This document shows, in pieces, positions 13,227-22,207 of a DNA stretch of 64,000 nt (position 1 is its first letter; the number at the start of each line of letters is the position of its first letter). Under the pieces are notes generated by a model that was not told the DNA's origin, did no database searches, and saw only the letters and a program-made list of their open reading frames with translations. Origin of the DNA: Paludisphaera soli (GTDB taxonomy: Bacteria; Planctomycetota; Planctomycetia; Isosphaerales; Isosphaeraceae); NCBI RefSeq assembly GCF_011064595.1, contig NZ_JAALJI010000007.1, positions 248,001-312,000 of the forward strand. The letters run 5' to 3'. Both the position numbers and the translations under genes were made by a program.

Positions 13227-13393
13227 CCTGCTTCACGTCGCCGTTGCGGAGCGGCGATGGGCCTGGCGCGGGCGGCTCGGCGCGCTCCGGTCCTTGAGTG
13301 GATCATGGCCCCAGGTGGGGGGATGGGGCGGGGTTGTGCCGAAATCAGAACGCGAAGCCCCTCGATGAAAGTTCGGGTAGAATCGGTCTCCTT

Positions 13394-14197
13394 ATGACGC
13401 CCGAAAGGATCACCGATCTCGACGACCCCCGGCTCGCCGTGTACCGCTCGCTCAAGGCGACGAACGTCACGCGCGGGCTCGACTGTTTCGTGGTCGAGGG
13501 GGAGAAGCTGGTCGAGCGCCTGATCGCCAGCCGATTCCCGGTCGCCTCGGTCCTCGTGACCGACCGCCATCTGGAGCGGCTGCGGGCGACGATCCCCGAA
13601 GGCGTGCCGGTTTACGTCGTCCCGTTCGAAGGCGTGCATGACCTCGTCGGCTTTCCCTTCCATCGCGGGGCCCTGGCGTGCGGCCGCCGGCTGCCCGCGC
13701 CCGAATGGCGGGACCTCTGGGGGGCGGCGACGGGCCCCCTGACGTTCGCCGTCTGCCCGCAGGTCAGCAATCCCGAGAACCTCGGCTCGATCGCCCGGCT
13801 CTGCGACGCCTTCGGCGTCGACGGCATCCTCGCCGGATCGTCGTGCCCCGACCCGCTCTCCCGCCGCGTACTCCGGGTCTCGATGGGCTCGGCCTTGCGC
13901 GTCCCGATCCTGGTGGCGGACGACCTGCTCGGGCTGGCGACGGAGTTCGAGGCGAACCTGGGGGTCGCGTTCCTCGCCGCCGTCGCCGAAGCCGCCGCGA
14001 CGCCCTTCGGTCGCGTCCCGATCCCGGCCCGAGTGGGCCTCGTCCTGGGCGACGAGGATCGTGGCGTGGACCCGGAGTGGGTCTCGCGCTGCCGAGAGGC
14101 GATCACGATCCCGATGAGCGGCCGGGCCAGTTCGCTCAACGTCTCGACGGCCGCCGCGATCCTCCTGTACCACCTCAGCCGTCGCGGCGAGGATTGA
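13394..14197 (+). CDS. TrmH/SpoU-family RNA 2'-O-methyltransferase
   Basis: The protein of 267 residues has the SPOUT signatures of the TrmH/SpoU family: motif 1 NPENLGSIAR (about residues 131-140), motif 2 LVLGDEDRGVDPEW and motif 3 IPMSGRASSLNVSTAAAI, which form the trefoil-knot AdoMet site. An N-terminal substrate-binding domain (GLDCFVVEGEKLVERLI) is typical of rRNA or tRNA 2'-O-methyltransferases. I chose ATG 13394; the upstream extension of the frame runs into the repeat region and is not conserved in character. Which RNA position it modifies cannot be decided here. Confidence 0.9.
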   Translation: MTPERITDLDDPRLAVYRSLKATNVTRGLDCFVVEGEKLVERLIASRFPVASVLVTDRHLERLRATIPEGVPVYVVPFEGVHDLVGFPFHRGALACGRRLPAPEWRDLWGAATGPLTFAVCPQVSNPENLGSIARLCDAFGVDGILAGSSCPDPLSRRVLRVSMGSALRVPILVADDLLGLATEFEANLGVAFLAAVAEAAATPFGRVPIPARVGLVLGDEDRGVDPEWVSRCREAITIPMSGRASSLNVSTAAAILLYHLSRRGED

Positions 14198-14328
14198 CCG
14201 CCGGCCCCCGCCTCCGGGACGCCTCCCGATTTTCCGCCCGTTCGTAATCTTCGGCGGCGACGGCCGTATGATCCCATGTGGAGCCGACGGGGGTGATCGA
14301 CCCGGCGTGCTCGCGGGAGGCGGCCACA

Positions 14329-15993
14329 ATGCCTCAACACCCCAATTTCTCCAGGCCTCGGTTGGTCGTGCTGAGCGGCCCGACCGCCGGTCGTTGTTTC
14401 GAATTGGCCGAGGATATCGTCTTGATCGGCCGGAGCCCCGACTCCGACCTGATCCTCGGCCCCAAGTCGGTCTCGCGAAGGCATGCGCGGATCGTCCGGG
14501 AGGGAGGCGAGTTCCGAATCCACGACCTGGAGAGCACCCGAGGGACGTACGTCGACGGCCGACGGGTGACCCGGCCCGCCACCCTCCGCGACGAGGCCGT
14601 CATCCAGATCGGCGAGGTGGCCCTGAGGTTCCTGCTGCGCCCGATCCCGGTGCAGATCGTCGGCGACGAGCGTTCCACGATCGCGGCGGCGGTCGACCTG
14701 CTGCGCCCGGAGGAGCAGGGCCACTCCATCGCCCGGCCCGAGGAGAAGCTGCGGGCCCTGAGAAAGATGGGCAGGGATTTCGGGGGCGAGCTGGTCGTCG
14801 ACACGTTGCTGGGCCGGGTCCTCGAATCGCTGTTCGAGATCTTCCCGCAGGCCTCGAGCGGGGCGGTGCTTCTGGAGGACTCCGCCGGCGGCCTGGTCCC
14901 GGGTGCGGTGCGGTCCCGAGCCGGCCGGGCCGAGTCCGTGATCGTCAGCAAGACGATCTTGGACCGCGTGATCCGCAGCGGGCAGGCGATCCTCAGCCGG
15001 GACGCGCATCGGGAGCTGGCGGACGTCGAGAGCGTCGCCGGGCGGCGGGTCCGGTCGTTGATGTGCGTGCCGATCGTCGACCTCGACCACCGGCCGATGG
15101 GCGTCGTCCAGATCGAGGCCGACGACCGCCGGGAGCTTTTCACCGAGGAAGACCTCGACCTGCTGGCTTCCGTCGCCGGCCAGATCAGCGTCGCGATCCA
15201 GAACGCCCAGATGCACCTCGACCTGATCCAGCAGCGGGAGCTCGAGCGCGACCTCGTCGCCGCCCGCCACGTCATGCAGGCCTTGCTGCCGGAGCGGCCC
15301 GGGGACGTGGCCGGATATGCGTTCTGGGATTGCTACGAGCCGGCCCGGCACGTCGGCGGGGATTACCTCGGGTTCATCCCGATGTGCGAGTGCGAAGCCC
15401 CGGCCGGGAGCACCCCCCGGCGATGGGCGATCGCGGTCGGCGACGTGGTGGGCAAGGGGCTCGGGGCGGCGCTCCTGACGGCCCGGCTTTCGGCCGAGGT
15501 GAGCCTCTTCCTCCAGGACGCCCGCGACCCCGCCGAGGTCCTCACCCGACTGAATCGCCGCCTGAGCGAGAACGACCTGCTCGACATGTACGTCACGTTC
15601 CTGCTGGTCATCCTCGACGTCGAGGCGCACACGCTCCGCGTCGTCAACGCCGGCCATCCCGCCCCGCTGATCCGACGCCGCGGCGGCCGGGTCGAGGAGC
15701 TCGGCTGCGAGGTCTCGGGCCTGCCCCTGGCGATCGACCGCTCGACCTTCTATGAATCCGCCGAGACTCGGCTGGAGCCCGGCGAGTTCGTCATCATGTA
15801 CACCGACGGGGTTTCCGACGCGATGAACTGCGGCAACGAACGCTACGGCGAGGCGAGGCTCCGCGAGCTGCTCGCCCACCCCCGGGCGTTCCCCCGAGAG
15901 GCCGGCGAGGCCGTCCTCGAGGACGTCCGCCGCCATGCCGCCGGCCGCGCCCAGTTCGACGACCTCACCCTGGTCGTCTTTGGCCGGCCCTGA
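14329..15993 (+). CDS. FHA-GAF-PP2C (SpoIIE/RsbU-type) serine phosphatase
   Basis: The 554-residue protein carries an N-terminal FHA domain (DIVLIGRSPDSD, SVSRRHARI, RGTYVDGRRV) that would bind phosphothreonine peptides. A GAF domain follows in the middle (about residues 130-300: RVRSLMCVPIVDLDHRPMGV), and then a coiled linker. The C-terminal PP2C/SpoIIE phosphatase domain has metal-binding acidic residues (HVGGDYLGF, AVGDVVGKGLGAAL, MYTDGVSDAMN). This layout is typical of partner-switching or stress-signalling phosphatases. A GGGAGG lies 8 nt before ATG 14329, preferred over an ATG 51 nt upstream. No kinase or antisigma partner is adjacent. Confidence 0.92.
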   Translation: MPQHPNFSRPRLVVLSGPTAGRCFELAEDIVLIGRSPDSDLILGPKSVSRRHARIVREGGEFRIHDLESTRGTYVDGRRVTRPATLRDEAVIQIGEVALRFLLRPIPVQIVGDERSTIAAAVDLLRPEEQGHSIARPEEKLRALRKMGRDFGGELVVDTLLGRVLESLFEIFPQASSGAVLLEDSAGGLVPGAVRSRAGRAESVIVSKTILDRVIRSGQAILSRDAHRELADVESVAGRRVRSLMCVPIVDLDHRPMGVVQIEADDRRELFTEEDLDLLASVAGQISVAIQNAQMHLDLIQQRELERDLVAARHVMQALLPERPGDVAGYAFWDCYEPARHVGGDYLGFIPMCECEAPAGSTPRRWAIAVGDVVGKGLGAALLTARLSAEVSLFLQDARDPAEVLTRLNRRLSENDLLDMYVTFLLVILDVEAHTLRVVNAGHPAPLIRRRGGRVEELGCEVSGLPLAIDRSTFYESAETRLEPGEFVIMYTDGVSDAMNCGNERYGEARLRELLAHPRAFPREAGEAVLEDVRRHAAGRAQFDDLTLVVFGRP

Positions 15994-16005
15994 GGGGCGG
16001 TCGGG

Positions 16006-16845
16006 TCAGGCGAACAGCCGCATCCCGCGCCGGCGGGGACGGTCGACCCGCTCCAGGGGGAGCAGCCGGCGGACGGCGGTCCGGGAATCGGCGCCGAACC
16101 CCGTGGTGAACGAGCGGGGGGGGAGCTGAAGGGCCTCCTCGTCGTGGTCCTGATCCCGGGCGCAGAGCGGAGGGGCGATCTCGACCGCGTGCACGCCGGC
16201 GACCAGCACGAAGACCGCGTAGGGCAGGGGGGCGTCCGCGTCGATCCGCCGCGAGAGCGAGACCCACGGCACCGCATGCGCCTGATGCATCCGGTAGACC
16301 AGGCAGCCCGCGCCGGAGAAGAGCGAGCTGTCGAAATCGTGGTCGGGGTTGCCCACCCACTCCAGGGTGTCGGCGAAATGCCCCAGCTCGCGCGCCGGCA
16401 TGATCGCGATCGCCATGCGGACCAGGGCCTTGTACGCGCCGATCGAGACCGCCTGGGGCCCCTCGGAGGGTTCGTCGAGCGACCGCCAGAACTTCGCGAA
16501 GTCGGCGTCGAGGGACCCGGCGAACTGCTCGTGGCACTCGTCGCAGACCTCTCCGGTCAGGAGCGAGGTCGGGCCGACGACGTCGGGGACGATCGGCCGC
16601 GCCGAGGAGAATTTCGCCCTCGGGGCGCCGCGTTCGCAGAATCGGCATCGGGACTGGGACCGCGATCCCACCACGACGGGCTCGGCCGACTCCAGGGGGT
16701 ACTCGGCGGCGGGCCGGTAGTTCATCTGGAACAGCAGGTCCATCTCGGCGGCGACCCAGTCGTCCTGGTCCGCCCCGTGGACCCGCCCCCGACTCTCCCA
16801 GCGGCCGTAGGCGGCGCGCTGAATCTGATCCCAGGTAGGCAGCAT
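16006..16845 (-). CDS. DUF2934-type protein with a zinc-ribbon-like centre
   Basis: The 279-residue product begins with a DUF2934-like helix-turn-helix segment (IQRAAYGRWESRGRVHGADQ). It then shows a CRFCERG...CDECHEQF four-cysteine pattern (residues about 62-100) that could hold zinc. The remainder is a globular domain with no recognised motif (YKALVRMAIAIMPAREL, GCLVYRMHQAHAVPW). No membrane helix is present. The start is ATG 16845; the frame is open further upstream but lacks coding character there. It converges with the FHA phosphatase gene. The function is unknown; the cysteine pattern suggests DNA or protein binding. Confidence 0.75.
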   Translation of the reverse strand: MLPTWDQIQRAAYGRWESRGRVHGADQDDWVAAEMDLLFQMNYRPAAEYPLESAEPVVVGSRSQSRCRFCERGAPRAKFSSARPIVPDVVGPTSLLTGEVCDECHEQFAGSLDADFAKFWRSLDEPSEGPQAVSIGAYKALVRMAIAIMPARELGHFADTLEWVGNPDHDFDSSLFSGAGCLVYRMHQAHAVPWVSLSRRIDADAPLPYAVFVLVAGVHAVEIAPPLCARDQDHDEEALQLPPRSFTTGFGADSRTAVRRLLPLERVDRPRRRGMRLFA

Positions 16846-17024
16846 CGCGCGATCCCTCGTTCCTTCGACGCGTTTCCGTACACTCCGACCGGGCCTCTCC
16901 CGGACCGACATCCTAATCCCAACGCGATCGCAGAGAAAGGTCGACCGGCCCCGCCCACGCCCGACCACGACGCCCGCGATCCGGCGCCTTCGCAGGCCGG
17001 GCCGAGGAACCGGGCCGATCCGGC

Positions 17025-17052
17025 TTGACCCGGGAGTCGCCGGGGCGATAAT
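17025..17052 (+). promoter_or_regulatory. Promoter for tmRNA
   Basis: TTGACC at 17025-17030 and GATAAT at 17047-17052 are spaced by 16 nt. Transcription from here would start near 17060, leaving a 5' precursor of about 57 nt to be trimmed to the mature tmRNA end at 17117. The strong -10 box and the position make this the likely ssrA promoter. Confidence 0.6.
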
Positions 17053-17116
17053 TGAGGTGTGGAATCTGGTTGGCGGGCCGATTCGTCGACCTGCCTCCCA
17101 CTCGCACCTCATCAAA

Positions 17117-17480
17117 GGGGGCGAACCAGGATCGACCGGATGTCCAAGGGGAACGGTGGCGTGCCGAGGTTGGTCAGCGGGCCTCGTTAAAAGCCGACCA
17201 AAATTTAGTTGCCAACAACACTGTTGGTCTCCGTCTCGCTGCCTAAAAAACAGCAACGGCCCTGCGACGAGTCTTCTCCCGAGAGACCCGCCCAGGGACG
17301 CCAATTCGGGATCGCCTAGGCCAAACCGCTTGTTGAGGCCGAGGCTAAATTCATGACGAGCTAAGCCGAAAGGGACCCTGCCGACCGGGGCCCTGACGTC
17401 GACAATCAAAAGATCGGCTACGCACGTAGAGGCCCTCGCCGAAGCTTCTCGGGACGCGGGTGCAATTCCCGCCGCCTCCA
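17117..17480 (+). ncRNA. ssrA: Transfer-messenger RNA (tmRNA)
   Basis: The 5' end GGGGGCG (17117-17123) pairs with CGCCTCC (17473-17479) to form the tRNA-like acceptor stem with one G-U pair. The T-arm GCGGG-TGCAATT-CCCGC is at 17456-17472 and the discriminator A at 17480. The CCA end is not encoded. The resume codon GCC is at 17211 and the tag frame reads ANNTVGLRLAA, followed by TAA at 17244-17246; the -LAA end is the classic protease-recognised tag terminus. tmRNA rescues ribosomes stalled on broken mRNAs together with SmpB. A strong terminator follows, then the integrase, so its 3' end is a likely attachment site. Confidence 0.95.
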
Positions 17481-17482
17481 CT

Positions 17483-17520
17483 GAAAGCCCACTTGGGAGC
17501 AATCCCAAGTGGGCTTTCTC
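17483..17520 (+). terminator. Intrinsic terminator of tmRNA
   Basis: A perfect 16-bp inverted repeat, GAAAGCCCACTTGGGA (17483-17498) and TCCCAAGTGGGCTTTC (17503-17518), with a 4-nt loop starts 2 nt after the mature tmRNA end. The U-rich part is provided by the CTTTCTC end of the stem. Confidence 0.85.
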
Positions 17521-17571
17521 ATTGGGTTTGCGTCGAATTCATGGTCATTTAACGACTTACGGCGTGGCCCT

Positions 17572-17616
17572 CGTGTCAGATAACGTGTCAGATAACACCC
17601 TGGACGTGTCAGATAC
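17572..17616. repeat. Three direct repeats CGTGTCAGATA before the integrase
   Basis: CGTGTCAGATA occurs at 17572, 17584 and 17605, the first two followed by AC and directly abutting. They lie between the tmRNA terminator and the integrase start at 17671. Short direct repeats in this position are typical of integrase arm-type binding sites or an operator for the integrase gene. Which one is not decidable from the sequence. Confidence 0.6.
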
Positions 17617-17670
17617 AGGCCGTTAGGATGATGCCTTCCGTGGACAAGCTTCCACCGGGGAGTCACCCTC

Positions 17671-19368
17671 ATGGCCCGCCGCAACCGTGACCTCAGCCCC
17701 GATCCCCAAGGTCGCTACCGCCCCTACCTCGGCTGGAAGATTGGAGAGGATGGGAAGAAACGGCAGCACCGGTTCAACCTAGGGACAGATAAGCGAGAGG
17801 CCGAGAAGAGGCTCGCTCGCATTAAGGAGCTTTACGACGACAACTGCCGGTTCATCAAAGAGGATGTGTGGACCCCGCTGGCGTTGTCGTTCGCCGAGGA
17901 GTTGGCCAAGGGCCGGCGTCAGGTCGCCTTCCCTCCTCCCCACGCCGAGGAGTGCATCTTCGACCCGCTGACCGATTACGCCCAGGTCATCCAGGTCGAG
18001 CGGGACCGTTTCCCGTCGCTCGACGTGGTGCCGTCCGACCCCGACCTCTACGCCCAATCCGTCCGCCGAAACCGGGACGGCTTGGTGGCGGCCTCGATCC
18101 GGGAGCTGGAGGGGGAGTTGCGTGGCCTCGGGGCCTTGCCGTCGAAGCGTTCGCTGCCCGAGAACCTCATCCCCGGCTCGCTGCACGAGGCCCTCGACGC
18201 CTACGCCTCCCACGACGTGCCGGCGGCCAACACACGAGACGGCTCCGGGAACCTGAGCCCCTACGGCCGGCTCCGCCTGGCACGCATCAAGCGGTTCAAG
18301 CGGGAGCACGAGGATGTGCCGCTCCACTCGCTCGACCGTGACCGCTGCTCGGTGATGGTCGCCCACTGGCGCACCAGACCGATCGGGGCGAGGGGGGCGA
18401 CGAGCCGGGACAACGCCCGCCATCACGTCGGCGAGCTGATGCGGTTCTTCCGCTGGCTCGACACGGCCGACAAGTTCCACTGGCGGATGCCGAGGGGGTT
18501 GGAGGGCATCAAGCGGAAGATCCCCAAGTCCGACGCCGATCGCAGGAAGGCCGTCATCAGCAAGGTGGTGTACTCCCCCGATCAGTTGGCGGTCATCAAC
18601 AAGCACGCCACGCCGATCGAAAGGCTCGTGCTCTACGTCGGCCTGAATTGCGCCATGGGGGCAGCCGAACTCGGCCGCCTGACGGCCCAGGACATCCTGC
18701 TCGACCACGAGCATGAGTATGCCGAGCGGCTCCATTTCAAGTCCACGAGCCGGGACGGCTTCATCCGGTTCCTGAGGCCCAAGACCGGGGTCTTCGGCGA
18801 ATGGATCTTGTGGCCCGAGACGGTCCGCATGCTCCGCTGGGGGCTGGAGCGTTCCAAGCGGATCGGATCTGACATCCTGCTGATCTCCGAGCGGGGGATG
18901 CCCTGGTACAGGGAGCATGCGACGAACGCCCAGTACAAATTTGCGAACACCTGGAATGGACTGCTGGACCGGGTGCGGAAGTCCGATCCCGAATTCCCGA
19001 TCCTGCCCTTCGGGACGCTGCGGGACACCCTGCCGGACTTGTTGCGGCATAAAGAGAGCGACGAACTGGCATCCATCTGCCTGGCCCACGGCCAGCCTTA
19101 CCACGGCGACAACCTGCTCGAATGCTACGGCAACCGCCCGTTCGGTCGCCTCCACGAGGCGGTGCGGAGGTTGCTCGCCCACTTCACCCCGGTCTTCGCC
19201 GCCGCCCCGGACGATCCGACCGAGGAGCATAAGCAGTACTTGCCCGTGGCCGTCCGGGAGAAGGTGCGGGCTATGATTGCCGAGGGGAAGAAGGCCCCGA
19301 CGATCGCCAAGGCATGCGGCGTCTCGCCGATGACCGTCTACCGGGAGATGGGCCGGTACGACTACTGA
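17671..19368 (+). CDS. Tyrosine-recombinase-like integrase with C-terminal HTH
   Basis: The 565-residue protein has an N-terminal AP2-like arm domain (GRYRPYLGWKIGEDGKKRQHRFNL written in part: GWKIGEDGKKRQHRF), a SAM-like core-binding helix bundle, and a C-terminal catalytic-like domain. Canonical catalytic residues are only partly kept. Box I reads NCAMGAAELGRL, where the Arg of the usual TGLR-E-L is missing. Box II reads GTLRDTLPDLLR, keeping Arg but not His. The end reads LAHGQPYHGDNLLECYG, keeping His and a possible nucleophile Tyr. The last 35 residues (APTIAKACGVSPMTVYREMG) form a Hin-like helix-turn-helix. GGGGAG lies 8 nt before the ATG. Its place after the tmRNA marks it as the island integrase. 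Confidence 0.8.
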   Translation: MARRNRDLSPDPQGRYRPYLGWKIGEDGKKRQHRFNLGTDKREAEKRLARIKELYDDNCRFIKEDVWTPLALSFAEELAKGRRQVAFPPPHAEECIFDPLTDYAQVIQVERDRFPSLDVVPSDPDLYAQSVRRNRDGLVAASIRELEGELRGLGALPSKRSLPENLIPGSLHEALDAYASHDVPAANTRDGSGNLSPYGRLRLARIKRFKREHEDVPLHSLDRDRCSVMVAHWRTRPIGARGATSRDNARHHVGELMRFFRWLDTADKFHWRMPRGLEGIKRKIPKSDADRRKAVISKVVYSPDQLAVINKHATPIERLVLYVGLNCAMGAAELGRLTAQDILLDHEHEYAERLHFKSTSRDGFIRFLRPKTGVFGEWILWPETVRMLRWGLERSKRIGSDILLISERGMPWYREHATNAQYKFANTWNGLLDRVRKSDPEFPILPFGTLRDTLPDLLRHKESDELASICLAHGQPYHGDNLLECYGNRPFGRLHEAVRRLLAHFTPVFAAAPDDPTEEHKQYLPVAVREKVRAMIAEGKKAPTIAKACGVSPMTVYREMGRYDY

Positions 19369-19370
19369 CC

Positions 19371-20069
19371 ATGGACCTCCTCGCAGACGAGCAATTGGAG
19401 CGGTCGGCTGTCGTCGCCAACTGCCGGATGAACCGGGAGCGGAGCCTCACCGGCTCCAACGGCTACGACAAGGAAGTCGGCTTCGACCCGCTCGATCTCC
19501 TGAAAGGGCGTGTCGATCCAGGCAGGCCCGCCGCCTGGCTCGACCTGTGCTGCGGGACCGGCCGGGCCTTGATCCAAGCGGCGAGGACCGCCCGCTCCGA
19601 GGGGCTGGACGTGGAGATCGTCGGCGTCGATCTGGTCGGGATGTTCGATCGTCATGATGCGGACCCGACATCCCTTCGGCTCGTCGAGGCATCGCTGAGC
19701 AACTGGCGACCCGAGCGTCCGTTCGACCTGATCACCTGCGTCCACGGCCTGCACTACGTCGGCGACAAGCTCGGCCTGATCGCCCGTGCCGCCTCCTGGC
19801 TCGCCGAGGACGGACTCTTCGTGGCGAGCCTCGATCTGCAGAATTTGAAGATCGCCGACGGCGGATCGACGGTGCGACGACTCGCCACCGACCTGCGGCG
19901 GGCCGGCCTGGAGTACGATCGCAAGCGAAGGCTGGTGGCCTGCCGGGGCCGCAGGGACGTGGATCTGCCCTACCGGTACGTGGGTGCCGACGACCGGGCC
20001 GGGCCGAACTATACGGGTCAGCCCGCCGTGGACTCGTATTATGCAGACGCTGATGGACCTCGACGCTGA
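19371..20069 (+). CDS. Class I SAM-dependent methyltransferase
   Basis: The 232-residue protein shows AdoMet motif I AAWLDLCCGTGRAL (about residues 43-56), an acidic end of strand two (EIVGVDL), motif II/III FDLITCVHGLHYVG and a post-motif AEDGLFVASLDL, as in small-molecule or RNA methyltransferases of class I. It begins 3 nt after the integrase stop, so it may be read through from the integrase. It heads the run of co-directional RNA-repair genes, which makes an RNA substrate attractive, but it does not resemble Hen1 and the substrate is unknown. Confidence 0.8.
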   Translation: MDLLADEQLERSAVVANCRMNRERSLTGSNGYDKEVGFDPLDLLKGRVDPGRPAAWLDLCCGTGRALIQAARTARSEGLDVEIVGVDLVGMFDRHDADPTSLRLVEASLSNWRPERPFDLITCVHGLHYVGDKLGLIARAASWLAEDGLFVASLDLQNLKIADGGSTVRRLATDLRRAGLEYDRKRRLVACRGRRDVDLPYRYVGADDRAGPNYTGQPAVDSYYADADGPRR

Positions 20070-20216
20070 GCCGCCGAGGATGAGCCGGTCGGGCGAGCCG
20101 GTGGCGTGAGAGTCCGAGGCCGGGAGCTTCGCCGAGCAGCGGATCGACACCATCGGGGAACGGGACCGCCCGCCGCTTCGGGGGCGGCGATCGTCCCTTC
20201 TTCGGAGTCGAGCCGA

Positions 20217-21368
20217 ATGTCCCATCCGTGCAGCATCGCCGCCGCCCTGCCTACGCCCCGCAGGATCGTCGAACATTTGGACCGCACCGTCGTCGGCCAA
20301 GACCGGGCGAAGCGGACGCTCGCCGTGGCCGTCGCCAACCATTACGTCCGCCTGTTGGACGTGCTCGACCGGGAGTCCGCCGCCCCGACCGTCACGGACG
20401 CCTGCCTGCGCCAAGTCACGATCGAGAAGTCGAACGTCCTGTTGATCGGCCCGTCGGGGTCGGGGAAGACCCATCTGGCCCGAGCTTTGGCCGAGTGCCT
20501 GGACCTGCCGTTCGTCGTCGCCGACGCCACCACGCTGACCGAGGCCGGGTACGTCGGCGAGGACGTTGAATCGATCCTCCACAAGCTGCTCGTCGCCGCC
20601 GGAGGGGATGTCGCCGAAGCCCAAAAGGGGATCGTCTACATCGACGAGGTCGACAAGCTCGGCGGAGGCCGTGCTCTCGGCACGAAGGATCTTCGGCTGG
20701 GGGTCCAGCACGCCCTCTTGAAGCTGATCGAGGGCACCGTCGCCAACGTGCCGCCCGGCGGGGGCTACAAGATGGCCGGGGAGACCTGCGTCCCTTTCGA
20801 TACCAGCCAGGTGCTCTTCATCTGCGGCGGGGCGTTCGTCGGCCTGGAGGACTTCGTCGCCCGCCGGCTCGGGCGGAGGGCGTTCGGCTTCGATCAGGCG
20901 GGCTCGACCGTCGACGACGAGGCGACGAATCCGCTTCGCCACGTCCTGCCCGAGGATGTGGAAGGCTTCGGCCTGATCCCCGAGCTGATCGGGCGGCTGC
21001 CCGTGATCGCCACGCTCGACGCCCTGGGCGTGGACGACCTCGTGCGGATTCTCCGGGGGCCGCAGGATGCGCTGATCGGGCAGTACCGCAAGCTCCTCAT
21101 GTACCGCAAGGCCCGCCTGGACTTCACGACGGGGGCGATCCGGGCGGTCGCCGAGCTGGCCCATCAGCGGGGGACCGGCGCTCGTGGGCTGCGGGCGATC
21201 GTCGAGCGTGTGCTGGAGCCGGTCCTGTACGACCCCGAGCCTTGGGTGAGTTACACGATCACCGAGGAGACCGTCCGGGGCGGGCCCGTCGAGGTCTTCC
21301 GTTTCTCCGACCTATGCGTCGACGAGTCCGCACCGTTGCGGCATCGAATGATCGGGCGGGCGAGATGA
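20217..21368 (+). CDS. ClpX-like AAA+ ATPase lacking the zinc domain
   Basis: The 383-residue protein matches the ClpX ATPase core: Walker A GPSGSGKT (about residues 77-84), the pore-region segment [10 protein letters not shown], Walker [11 protein letters not shown], and the ClpX-type C-terminal sensor region ([17 protein letters not shown]). The N-terminal zinc-binding domain of true ClpX is absent; the protein starts directly with the [15 protein letters not shown] helix. It is therefore a paralogue that would remodel or unfold a specific substrate, with or without ClpP. It sits between the methyltransferase and the RNA ligase in a co-directional run, suggesting a role in the RNA-repair operon. 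Confidence 0.88.
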   Translation: MSHPCSIAAALPTPRRIVEHLDRTVVGQDRAKRTLAVAVANHYVRLLDVLDRESAAPTVTDACLRQVTIEKSNVLLIGPSGSGKTHLARALAECLDLPFVVADATTLTEAGYVGEDVESILHKLLVAAGGDVAEAQKGIVYIDEVDKLGGGRALGTKDLRLGVQHALLKLIEGTVANVPPGGGYKMAGETCVPFDTSQVLFICGGAFVGLEDFVARRLGRRAFGFDQAGSTVDDEATNPLRHVLPEDVEGFGLIPELIGRLPVIATLDALGVDDLVRILRGPQDALIGQYRKLLMYRKARLDFTTGAIRAVAELAHQRGTGARGLRAIVERVLEPVLYDPEPWVSYTITEETVRGGPVEVFRFSDLCVDESAPLRHRMIGRAR

Positions 21369-21466
21369 CGACGTTCATCGGCCGTGTCGTGAACCTCCGG
21401 GCCGGCGGCCATGTCTACGCCCGATCGGGCCTGCGACGGAACGGTTCGTGAATCGGGGCGGCGGTC

Positions 21467-22207
21467 ATGGGGCGGTCCTACGGCGAGTTCGTGAAGTACC
21501 CGAGGACGCCCCACCTCTTCGGCTCCAGGGGGACCGACGACGACAAGCACTTGGACGACGCCGGGTCGGCCCGGTTCCTCGCCGACGGCTCGCTGATCGT
21601 CGAGGAGAAGCTCGACGGCACCAACGTCGGCCTCCATTTCTCGGCCGACGGGGCGATGATCCTCCAGTCTCGGGGGCACCTGATCACGGAGGGGATGCAC
21701 CCGCAGTACGACCTGCTCAAGCAGTGGACCGCCGTGAAGCGACACGTTTTGGAAACGATGCTGGAGGACCGCTACATCCTCTTCGGCGAGTGGGTTTATG
21801 CAAAGCACTCGGTTTCTTACAAACGCCTGCCGCACTACTTTTTCGAGTTCGACGTGTACGACAAGCCGGCCGGGGCGTTCCTGGACCTGGAACGTCGGCT
21901 GACGCTGCTGGGAGGGACCGGACTCTCGACCGTTCCGGTGGTCCATCGAGGGGCTATCGATCGAGACCGGCTCTCGGCGTTGATCGGACCGTCCCGATTC
22001 GACGCCGAGTTCGAGAACCCGCTCACCGGCCGCACCGACGCCCTCATGGAGGGGCTCTACCTGCGAACCGAGGCCGGGGGCGTCGTCACGGGCCGGGCGA
22101 AATTCGTGCGGCCGGAGTTCGTCGAGAAGATCAAGCAAAGCGAACATTGGCAGCACCGGGCGATGGTCCCCAACCGCCTGGACGACTCGGCGGACATCTG
22201 GTCATGA
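21467..22207 (+). CDS. RNA ligase, nucleotidyltransferase family
   Basis: The 246-residue protein has the covalent nucleotidyltransferase motifs in order: motif [12 protein letters not shown] with the adenylated lysine at about residue 48, motif IIIa [12 protein letters not shown], motif [12 protein letters not shown] and motif [11 protein letters not shown]. This is the minimal catalytic core of ATP-dependent RNA ligases of the T4 Rnl2-like group. It would seal 3'-OH and 5'-phosphate ends made by an end-healing enzyme. The stop overlaps the ATG of the HD-Pnk gene (ATGA), so the ligase and healing enzyme are translationally coupled. Confidence 0.88.
   Translation: MGRSYGEFVKYPRTPHLFGSRGTDDDKHLDDAGSARFLADGSLIVEEKLDGTNVGLHFSADGAMILQSRGHLITEGMHPQYDLLKQWTAVKRHVLETMLEDRYILFGEWVYAKHSVSYKRLPHYFFEFDVYDKPAGAFLDLERRLTLLGGTGLSTVPVVHRGAIDRDRLSALIGPSRFDAEFENPLTGRTDALMEGLYLRTEAGGVVTGRAKFVRPEFVEKIKQSEHWQHRAMVPNRLDDSADIWS

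Noticed and set aside
17572-17616. CRISPR-like reading of the three short repeats
   Set aside because: Units are only 11-13 nt, two are directly abutting with no spacer, and no cas gene is present.
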